Positions 25,081 through 30,620 of a stretch of DNA of 30,620 nt are shown one piece after another. Position 1 is the stretch's first letter, and each line of letters opens with the position of its first letter. The position numbers were made by a program, and so were the translations under genes. The notes beneath the pieces were generated by a model. It worked only from the letters and a program-made list of their open reading frames with translations, ran no database searches and was not told the DNA's origin. The DNA comes from CAVSWN01 sp046728115 (GTDB lineage Bacteria; Acidobacteriota; Vicinamibacteria; Vicinamibacterales; CAVVIG01): positions 1 through 30,620 of the forward strand of contig JBKPDW010000428.1 of the NCBI GenBank assembly GCA_046728115.1, read 5' to 3'.

Positions 25081-25511
25081 CGGTGTACTTGGACACCAGC
25101 AGCCTAGTGAAGCTCTACGTGACCGAGGCTGGCACCGATGTCGTTAATCAACTCGTCGGCGACGCCAATATTGTGGCGACGTCGGTCGTGGCCTATGCCG
25201 AAACGCGCGCCGCATTGGCGAGGCTTCGCCGCGAAGGAGTGCTCAGCGCCTCACAATTGACAGCAGCGAAGCGTGAGTTTGAGGAGCAGTGGCCAACATA
25301 TCTGACCTTGGAAGCCACCGATTCCCTGTGCCGAGTCGCAGGCGAGCTTGCCGAGAAATACAGCCTGCGAGGTTTCGACAGCATTCACTTGGCTTCGTTC
25401 GCCGAAGTGGCTCGTCGCGCTGGGACCGACCACACGCAGTTCTCCAGCTTCGATGAACAACTGAATCATGCGGCGCGGAAGTTGACGCGGACTCTCGAAC
25501 GCAGCCGATGA
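25077..25511 (+). CDS. PIN-domain ribonuclease toxin (VapC-like)
   Basis: The product is 144 residues from a GTG at 25077. The PIN metal-binding acidic residues are all in place: D6 (VYLDTSSLVKLY), E42 (AYAETRAAL), D101 (RGFDSIHLAS) and D126 (FSSFDEQLN). Such toxins cut tRNA or rRNA with Mg2+ when the antitoxin is degraded. Length and spacing are normal for VapC. The downstream tRNA-Asn fragment 150 bases away is notable because addiction modules often ride on elements integrated at tRNA genes. Confidence 0.92.
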   Translation: MTVYLDTSSLVKLYVTEAGTDVVNQLVGDANIVATSVVAYAETRAALARLRREGVLSASQLTAAKREFEEQWPTYLTLEATDSLCRVAGELAEKYSLRGFDSIHLASFAEVARRAGTDHTQFSSFDEQLNHAARKLTRTLERSR

Positions 25512-25662
25512 CGATCAGGCAGACGGCCGCCGACGACGTCTCGTTCGCAATGAGCCGCTGTGATCAATCTGTGATCAACTCGTTGCCAAACACCGGGTAA
25601 CAGCAGGTTCCCATCCGAGCTAAGCGCACGAAGAACCAACAAGATAGACAACCTGCATCAAC
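25512..25662. other. Short spacer with an 11-nt tandem repeat
   Basis: Between the toxin gene and the tRNA fragment lies a non-coding spacer. CTGTGATCAAT and CTGTGATCAAC are repeated in tandem at 25558-25579. No 5' half of a tRNA can be found here: neither a 5' acceptor strand complementary to CTGAGGA nor a D-arm is present. Confidence 0.5.
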
Positions 25663-25707
25663 CTGTTAACCGGAGGGTTGCTGGTTCGAGTCCAGCCTGA
25701 GGAGCCA
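25663..25707 (+). tRNA. tRNA-Asn(GTT), 3' half only (probable att scar)
   Basis: The sequence has an anticodon loop CTGTTAA (25663-25669, anticodon GTT), the 3' anticodon strand CCGGA, and a variable loop. It then has a perfect T-arm (GCTGG, TTCGAGT, CCAGC at 25680-25696), the 3' acceptor strand CTGAGGA, discriminator G and encoded CCA (25705-25707). The preceding bases cannot pair with CCGGA, and no 5' half or D-arm is present. A partial tRNA ending at CCA is what integration of a phage or integrative element at a tRNA gene leaves behind as the second att site. Alternatively it is a deletion remnant. It is not a functional tRNA. Confidence 0.8.
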
Positions 25708-25722
25708 TTTTTTCCTAGGTCC

Positions 25723-25772
25723 ATTCCGGACACATGGGTGACAGTTTATTCCGAGCACATAGGTAACACTTT
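25723..25772 (+). repeat. Tandem 25-bp direct repeat
   Basis: Two 25-base units sit head to tail, 25723-25747 and 25748-25772, each beginning ATTCCG and ending TTT, with the cores CACATGGGTGACA and CACATAGGTAACA. Most positions agree, with five or six differences. The motif looks like insertion-sequence end or transposase-binding sites, and may mark the left end of the adjacent element. Confidence 0.6.
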
Positions 25773-27025
25773 CGGCCCAAACGGATTCTGGATCGGTTCG
25801 AGCCGACACGTCTCGTCGTCGAAATATCCCAAATCGCGTGCTTACGGTGGCCACGCACGGCAGAGATCGGTTGCTCTCGCACACATCGATTAATAGCCAG
25901 GGCTTTGGAGACGGTTAGGTCGGTGTAGTTACGCGGCGAGGCGTTCGTAGCGATGGTGCAGCCCGTTCACTTGCGGAATCGCGATGATCTTGCCACTCGT
26001 CTGCCGTGAGACCTCGCGCGAAATCGGCGCGTCCTTGTCGAGCGACAGGTGCGTGCGGGATCGTTCGTAGTATTCCAGATACCGCTTCAGGACGCGCCGT
26101 AGCCCAGCAGCGTTGAAGACGATCACGTGATCAAGACACTCGCGCCGGACCGATCCGATAAAGCGTTCGACGTACGGATTTTGCCAGGGTGAGCGCGGCG
26201 CAGTCAGCACGTTGGTCATGGCCATCGCCTCGGCCGTGGCGCCGAGACCCGCGAACAAGAGATCCCGATCATGCAGCACGTACCGCGGCGCCGTCTCCCA
26301 CGGAAACGCTTCTCGGACCTGTTGGGCGGTCCACGCGGCGGTTGGGTGAGCGGTGACGGCGACGTGTACGACGTGCCGCCGGTGGTGAGCGAGCATGACC
26401 AACACGAACAACAGCCGGCCGGTCGCCGTTGGCACCACGAAGAAATCGGCGACCGTGATCTGTTCCAGGTGATTCGTCAAGAACGTGCGCCAGGACTGTG
26501 ACGGCGGCCGCGAACGTCGGCGCATGTATTTCGCAACGGTGGCCTGGCTCACATCGATACCGAGCTTCAAGAGTTCGCCGTGGATTCTGGCTGCGCCCCA
26601 CAGCGAATTGGTCTCAGACATGGTCCGAATCAGCGCGCGAACCTCTCGGGAAACGGTGGGTCGCCCAAGCCGATGACGGCTCTTCCACGTCCAGAGGAGT
26701 CGAAACCCGCGACGGTGCCAGCCGATGACCGTGTCCGGTCTGACGATCACGAGCGCGGATCGCCACTCCTGCCAGACCCGTGATAGCCAGGCCCACAGCA
26801 GGCGGTCACATGCGGTGAGGCGGACCGGTCGGGGGCGTGAGCGCTCCAGCACGTGCAACTGGTGGCGCAGGGCGAGGATCTCAAGCTGCAGGGCCGCTCG
26901 CGTACGCATCGTACGTCGGGCGACCATGATGAGCGACAGGAAGACAGACACCATCGGCGCGAAGCGTATCTGCAAACGGCAGCAACATCAATCGCACCAA
27001 CACGTACCGATTATTCAGTAGGGAC
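25773..27025 (-). mobile_element. Insertion sequence carrying the intact transposase (ends approximate)
   Basis: The right limit is inferred from where the permease reading (GVAACL, near 27025) loses similarity to its family. The left limit is a guess, at or near the 25-bp tandem repeat. I searched for terminal inverted repeats between the two flanks and found no convincing pair, and no target duplication was identified. The stretch 25773-25928 holds no gene. Confidence 0.4.
25929..26954 (-). CDS. Intact integrase-core (DDE) transposase
   Basis: The product is 341 residues from an ATG at 26954 (a TTG at 26975 gives seven more). Domain order: hydrophobic N-terminus, coiled ALQLEILALRHQLHVLERS, CDRLLWAWLSRVWQEWRSAL, DTVIGWHRRGF, the GRPTV linker, ARIHGELLKLGIDVSQATVA helix-turn-helix, then the rve domain with D in ITVADFFVVPT, D in VLHDRDLLF and E in NPYVERFIGSVRRECLDHVI. 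The C-terminus has YYERSRTHLSLDKDAP. All catalytic residues are present and no frameshift is seen, making it the only apparently functional transposase of the window. Its 5' flank lies inside the C-terminal codons of the ADOP permease, so the element appears to have inserted there. True ends were not resolved. Confidence 0.9.
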   Translation of the reverse strand: MVSVFLSLIMVARRTMRTRAALQLEILALRHQLHVLERSRPRPVRLTACDRLLWAWLSRVWQEWRSALVIVRPDTVIGWHRRGFRLLWTWKSRHRLGRPTVSREVRALIRTMSETNSLWGAARIHGELLKLGIDVSQATVAKYMRRRSRPPSQSWRTFLTNHLEQITVADFFVVPTATGRLLFVLVMLAHHRRHVVHVAVTAHPTAAWTAQQVREAFPWETAPRYVLHDRDLLFAGLGATAEAMAMTNVLTAPRSPWQNPYVERFIGSVRRECLDHVIVFNAAGLRRVLKRYLEYYERSRTHLSLDKDAPISREVSRQTSGKIIAIPQVNGLHHRYERLAA

Positions 27026-29406
27026 AGGCACGCCGCGACGCCAGTTGAGGCGACAATCGCGACGACGGCGCCGATCACCGCCGGATCGTGCGGGCGCACG
27101 CCGAACAGCAAGCTCGCGACGACGGAGCCGATCGCGAACGCGCCAACCGTGCCGGCAGCGAGCCCGGCAACAATCGGCACGGTCCCTTGCCGCAGCACCA
27201 TCCCGAGCACCTGCGCTCGCTGCGCGCCAAGCGCAACCCGGATGTTCATCTCGCGCCGCCGCCGCGACACACCGTACGACGTCACTGCGTAGACGCCGAG
27301 TGTCGCGATGAAGAGCGCCACGGCTCCAAACGCGAGGAACAACTGCATCTGATAGCGCCGACCGGCCACCGATGCCGTCACTCTGCGCTCGAGCGGCTCG
27401 GCGTCGCCAATCGCGATATCGGCGTCGAGATCGCGGACCACTTGGCGAACCGCAGGCATCAGGCTTTCCGGTTCGGCGGTCGTCCGGATCGGCAGCGCCA
27501 GTGATGGACGGCTGCGCCACCAGTAGGGCAGGTAGACCATCAATGGCGGCGTCTGATCGAGCGAGGTCACCTTCGCGTCGGCGACGACGCCGACGACTTC
27601 AAAGCCGGCCTCTCCAGCCAGGCCGCGGCTGAATCGTTTGCCGACGGGATCGACGCCTGGCCACAGCCGCCGCGCCGTCGGCTCGGAGATGAGCGCCGGT
27701 GTCACGCGACCAGGCGCGCGATCCGCATCGCTGAAGGCGCGGCCGCGGAGGATCGCGATCCCCATCGTCGCGAAGAATTCCGGCGCGACGAAGCGGAGGT
27801 TGGCCGACGGCTGCTCCGACCGCGGCAGGGTGCTGCCGTCCGGCGCGATCGTGTTCGTTTGTCCCGCTCCGGACAGCGGCGTCATCGACGTCGTCGTCGC
27901 GCTCTGCACACCCGGCAACGCGTGGACCGCCGCGAGCAGTCGGTCGTAGGCGGCGAGCCGCGTCCGTTCCTCCGCATATCGGTTCGCCGGCATCGCGAGC
28001 GGCACGACGAGCACGTGATCGGCGACGAAGCCGCGGTCGACGCTCATGACCCGCAGAAAGCTCGCGCCCAGCAGTGCCGTGACGACGAGCAGCGTGAGCG
28101 ACAGCGCGACTTGCAGCGCGAGCAGCACGCCGCGCGCCTGCATTCCGCCGCGATCGCTTGTTGTGGACAAGGCGCCGGCGCGGAGCGCGCGCTCGATGTC
28201 GCGGCGCGATGTTCTCCACGCCGGCAGGATAGCAACGAACCTGCCGGAGGCAATCGACACGACGGCGGCGAACACGAGCACGCGCGTGTCGATCGTGACC
28301 TCTGATACGCGTGGCACATCGAGCGGTGCCGTCTTCACGAACACCGCGAGCGCGATCCGCGCGACAGCCAGGCCGAGCGCGCCGCCGATCGCCGACAGCA
28401 CAAGCTGCTCGATCGTTGCGCGCACCACGAGGCGTGTGCGATCGGCGCCGAGCGCTGACCGGATCGCGGCATCTCGCAGACGGCCGACCGCGCGCGTGAG
28501 CGACAGGTTGGCGAGATTCGAGCACGCAATCAACAACACGGCGCCGATCGCCGCGAGCAGCAGGAGCAAACCGCTTCGCGCGCGGCCGACCATCGCGTCG
28601 GCGAGTGGCGTCACCGAGCTGCCGAGTGTCACGGGTTCGCCTGCCTCCTTCGTCGCAATCGCGCTGACCTGTCCTTGCAGGACGTCCAGCTCGGCGCGGG
28701 CCTGCTCGGGCGTGGCGCCCGGGCGAAGGCGGCCGAACGCGTCGTTGTTGTGATCGCCTTCCCAGCCGACGCGCTCGACGTCCATGTGGATCGGCACGAA
28801 CACGTCGGCCGCCGACAGCCGCGGGGTCGGAACGCGGAAGTCGCCGGCCAGGACGCCGACGATCGAGCGCGGCTTTCCGTCGAGGATGAGTGATCGCCCG
28901 ACGATGGTGGGGTCGGCGTCGAACCGCTGCCGCCACAGCGCGTCGCTGATCACCGCGACCTCCGGCCGGCTGCTCGGTTCGTCGGCAGGCGTCAGCGCGC
29001 GGCCAATCGCGGCCTGCACCTGCAGAACGTCGAACAGCGATCCGCTGCAGCGGCCGACGGTCACTTCAGCCGCGTCGCCGGCGCCGGTCAGGTTCCCTGG
29101 CCGCGGATCGTACTGCGCCATCGACTCGAACGTCTGCGCGTTCCCGCGCCAGTACTCGAAGTGCTGCTCATTGACGGCGAGCACCGGAATCTTGCTCGCG
29201 TACTGGCGCCACGTCTCCTTGATCGACACGAGGCGATGCGATTCGCGATAGGCGAGCGGCTTCAGCAGCACGCCGTCGACGATGGAGAAGACAGCCGTGG
29301 TAGCGCCGATCGTCGGCGCAAGCGTGAGGACAACGGTCAGTGCGTAGCCGCGATCACGGCGGAGGGCGCGCAGGGCATCACGGACGTCGAAGAGGAGCGA
29401 TCCCAT
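26881..29406 (-). CDS. ADOP-type ABC permease (MacB/FtsX-like), C-terminus replaced by insertion sequence
   Basis: The product is 841 residues from an ATG at 29406 (MGSLLFDVRDALRALRRDRGYALTVVLTL, shown in two pieces: start and first helix). It has two MacB-periplasmic-core plus FtsX modules. The first helix, with IGATTAVFSIVDGVLLKPL, is followed by a periplasmic core (about 40-260). Then come FtsX helices (SGLLLLLAAIGAVLLIACSN and the following RLRDAAIRSALGADRTRLV), a helix at about 430, the second core (about 450-650) and FtsX helices again (FGAVALFIATLGVYAVTSYG, RRREMNIRVALGAQRAQVLG). The family normally ends with PARRAxRxDPxxALR. Here the frame after GVAACL runs into insertion-sequence DNA (SLLNNRYVLVRLML...) and stops at 26881, so the last conserved cytoplasmic motif is lost. 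Such permeases are thought to work in macrolide or lipoprotein export with a separate ATPase; none is nearby, and no PadR regulator is seen. Confidence 0.85.
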   Translation of the reverse strand: MGSLLFDVRDALRALRRDRGYALTVVLTLAPTIGATTAVFSIVDGVLLKPLAYRESHRLVSIKETWRQYASKIPVLAVNEQHFEYWRGNAQTFESMAQYDPRPGNLTGAGDAAEVTVGRCSGSLFDVLQVQAAIGRALTPADEPSSRPEVAVISDALWRQRFDADPTIVGRSLILDGKPRSIVGVLAGDFRVPTPRLSAADVFVPIHMDVERVGWEGDHNNDAFGRLRPGATPEQARAELDVLQGQVSAIATKEAGEPVTLGSSVTPLADAMVGRARSGLLLLLAAIGAVLLIACSNLANLSLTRAVGRLRDAAIRSALGADRTRLVVRATIEQLVLSAIGGALGLAVARIALAVFVKTAPLDVPRVSEVTIDTRVLVFAAVVSIASGRFVAILPAWRTSRRDIERALRAGALSTTSDRGGMQARGVLLALQVALSLTLLVVTALLGASFLRVMSVDRGFVADHVLVVPLAMPANRYAEERTRLAAYDRLLAAVHALPGVQSATTTSMTPLSGAGQTNTIAPDGSTLPRSEQPSANLRFVAPEFFATMGIAILRGRAFSDADRAPGRVTPALISEPTARRLWPGVDPVGKRFSRGLAGEAGFEVVGVVADAKVTSLDQTPPLMVYLPYWWRSRPSLALPIRTTAEPESLMPAVRQVVRDLDADIAIGDAEPLERRVTASVAGRRYQMQLFLAFGAVALFIATLGVYAVTSYGVSRRRREMNIRVALGAQRAQVLGMVLRQGTVPIVAGLAAGTVGAFAIGSVVASLLFGVRPHDPAVIGAVVAIVASTGVAACLSLLNNRYVLVRLMLLPFADTLRADGVCLPVAHHGRPTYDAYASGPAA

Positions 29407-29834
29407 GAAGCATTAGACGGACAGCGGGACGAAGTGGTTGAGCGTTCAAGAATCGATCGTAGAGGACGACCTTCAGGTCGTCCCTCGTGAGCGGCCGAGC
29501 CTCAAGGCACGACCTACGTACTACGAAGGATTGAAAATCGCTAAACAGGGGCGCTGCGCACTGCGTCAGAGCGTAGCGCCTGTGATCCGCAAATATTCCG
29601 TCCAAACTGGAATTCTCCCCGATTCGGTCACCTTGCCGCAGGTTGCACCCTGCCTCAGTAGCGGGAACCTCGTCGCCGACAGTCGTGCGGTCCGCCGGTC
29701 GGTTGGTGGTCGATTCCCTCAGGGTCTACCGAGATGAACGTACTGACGCCGGTTCGTGGCCTGGTCCAAGAAGGTGGCACGAATCTGAGAAATGGTCGGT
29801 GATGACGCCGCAGGTAGGGATCTTGCGTCGGGCG
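29407..29834. other. Intergenic region upstream of the permease, with hairpins
   Basis: About 430 bases are without a supported gene. Besides the REP-like element (29458-29518), an imperfect hairpin pairs CAGGGGCGCTGCGC (29546-29559) with GCGTAGCGCCTG (29571-29582). The permease promoter should lie in the first 100 bases, but no clear -35/-10 pair stands out. Confidence 0.45.
29458..29518 (+). repeat. REP-like palindromic element
   Basis: A 9-bp perfect stem, GGACGACCT at 29464-29472 and AGGTCGTCC at 29475-29483, with a 2-nt centre, is followed by a second GC-rich part with GCGGCCGAGCC and GCACGACC. The whole is bounded by CGTAG (29458-29462) and CTACG (29514-29518). Such compact compound palindromes outside genes resemble REP/BIME-type elements. 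Only one copy is in the window, so repetitiveness is unproven. Confidence 0.5.
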
Positions 29835-29843
29835 TGCTAGAGT
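29835..29843 (+). promoter_or_regulatory. Extended -10 of the DUF433-DUF5615 pair
   Basis: TGCTAGAGT lies 22 bases before the DUF433 ATG and differs by one base from the TGCTAGAAT of the Phd-PIN operon. A short inverted pair GCGTC/GACGC (29826-29830 and 29847-29851) brackets it, as an operator might. No good -35 is visible, which extended -10 promoters tolerate. Confidence 0.4.
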
Positions 29844-29864
29844 CTGACGCGACAGGCGCAAACG

Positions 29865-30095
29865 ATGGAAGTGTTTCCAGGCATCTCAATGGATCCGGAC
29901 GTCCGCTTCGGCAAGCCGTGCATCACGGGCACCCGGATCGATGTCGCCACAATTGTCGGAGCCATCGCCGCCGGAGAGACGGTGGAGACCGTCGCTGATG
30001 AGTTCGCGCTGACGGTTGAACAGATCCGATCGGCCCTCGGCTACGCGGCTCACGTCGCCGCTCACCTTCCGCCCGCTGTCCGTCAGGCGTCGTGA
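29865..30095 (+). CDS. DUF433-family antitoxin
   Basis: The product is 76 residues from an ATG at 29865. It has the DUF433 pattern: DVRFGKPCITGTRIDVATIV, then GETVETVADEFALTVEQIRS and ALGYAAHV, a helix-turn-helix fold related to MerR/RHH-like antitoxins (VapB45 type). It precedes and overlaps by four bases (GTGA) a DUF5615 PIN-like protein, the usual arrangement for this toxin-antitoxin class. It should bind the promoter region and neutralise the downstream toxin. Confidence 0.9.
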   Translation: MEVFPGISMDPDVRFGKPCITGTRIDVATIVGAIAAGETVETVADEFALTVEQIRSALGYAAHVAAHLPPAVRQAS

Positions 30096-30457
30096 TCGTC
30101 CTCCTCGACGAGAACTTTCCCCTCGGGTTGCTCCGCAGCCTACAGAGCGACGGGCTGTCCACCGAACACATCATCACGCTCGGGTGGCGTGGCGCTACAG
30201 ATGCTCGCATCCGCGAGCGACTTCAAGATGATCAGCTGCTGTTTTTGTCGCAGGACGAGGATTTCTTGTCAGGTGAGACCGTTCGTGCGATTGTCGTCGT
30301 GTCACGGGTCAAACAGTCTCGTCCTTTGAAGGATCGAGTCGAGGTCTGGCGCAACGGCGTTCAGGAGCTCATAGGAGCGACGAGGACCGAACGGATCTTC
30401 CAATTGATGGATAACGGAACGCTCCTGCCATGGCGAGAAGCGTCGAACAAGAGCTGA
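30092..30457 (+). CDS. DUF5615 PIN-like toxin
   Basis: The product is 121 residues from a GTG at 30092 overlapping the antitoxin stop. Features of the DUF5615/Mut7-C-related PIN fold: LLDENFPLGLLRSLQSDG with the first acidic pair, HIITLGWRGATDARI, LLFLSQDEDFL with the second acidic cluster, and VVVSRVKQSRP. These fit a small Mg2+-dependent RNase. The protein is of normal length and intact. The remaining 163 bases to the window end hold no recognised gene. Confidence 0.88.
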   Translation: MIVLLDENFPLGLLRSLQSDGLSTEHIITLGWRGATDARIRERLQDDQLLFLSQDEDFLSGETVRAIVVVSRVKQSRPLKDRVEVWRNGVQELIGATRTERIFQLMDNGTLLPWREASNKS

Positions 30458-30620
30458 TGCCAGGGACTCACAAAAGTATGTGTGACATAGATTGTGACGT
30501 AACCCGTCAAAAACATCGCGATCGACCGTCAGTTACGGTGATCTACCTCGTCGACCCTTGGAAGGCTCGTGGCCTGTAAGTCACTGAGTATCATCACCTT
30601 CATCGTCAAGCGTCACACTC

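Noticed and set aside
25558..25579. 11-nt tandem repeat CTGTGATCAAT/C
   Set aside because: Only two units of a partly palindromic word; no evidence of function.
27599..28936. Long minus-strand frame overlapping the permease
   Set aside because: An arginine-rich alternative frame of the permease gene without motifs.
18993..29593. Shared 15-mer CCTGTGATCCGCAAA at 18993-19007 and 29579-29593
   Set aside because: One exact 15-mer match is about what chance gives in 30 kb, and similarity does not extend.
1..30620. CRISPR array, rRNA, riboswitch
   Set aside because: No regularly spaced repeats, no rRNA-like stretches, and no recognised aptamer motif were seen on either strand.

Overview
The window is GC-rich DNA that looks like the chromosome of an Acidobacteriota member, possibly a soil Vicinamibacteria-type lineage. 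This is inferred from gene content: Oar-like TonB-dependent receptors with an N-terminal carboxypeptidase-regulatory-like domain, a two-module MacB/FtsX-like 'ADOP' permease, a small 'FSGTW' secreted protein, an Abhydrolase_10 protein and many degraded DDE integrase-type insertion sequences. No rRNA, complete tRNA or CRISPR array was seen.

Region 1 (1-12293). After the N-terminus of a transposase running off the left edge and a broken TIR-domain fragment, six plus-strand genes form one tightly packed operon. They are a TonB-dependent receptor (917-3763), an M28-like exported peptidase-fold protein (3780-6020), a Tat-exported D-threonine-aldolase-like PLP enzyme (6029-7267), a second such enzyme without a signal (7286-8461), a second M28-like exported protein (8458-10623) and an exported alpha/beta-hydrolase (10645-12198), followed by a 9-bp stem-loop. 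The order peptidase-aldolase-aldolase-peptidase is mirror-like. Both M28-like proteins carry the same changes at metal-ligand positions. My inference is an uptake and processing route for a peptide or amide containing a D-beta-hydroxy amino acid; the substrate is unknown. This is the best candidate for an undescribed system here.

Region 2 (12651-20065). Two decayed transposases, then a minus-strand pair: a TonB-dependent receptor with a one-base frameshift in an A7 tract (15859-18610) and an exported acetamidase/formamidase-family protein (14866-15837). A strong sigma70-like promoter (18778-18806) drives the pair. A third broken transposase follows.

Region 3 (20253-24794). A GT39/ArnT-like membrane glycosyltransferase and a small secreted protein are intact. 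Around them lie eroded fragments: an unrecognised ORF, the C-terminus of a CocE/NonD hydrolase, two transposase remnants, and one copy of a 75-nt dispersed repeat whose partner is at 14763-14837.

Region 4 (24759-30620). A Phd/YefM-PIN toxin-antitoxin operon has a palindromic operator over its promoter. It is followed by the 3' half of a tRNA-Asn gene (a likely integration scar), a 25-bp tandem repeat, the only intact transposase of the window, and a large ADOP permease whose C-terminus that element appears to have replaced. A REP-like palindrome and a DUF433-DUF5615 toxin-antitoxin pair close the window. Overall it is a catabolic/transport island surrounded by insertion-sequence debris and defence or addiction modules.
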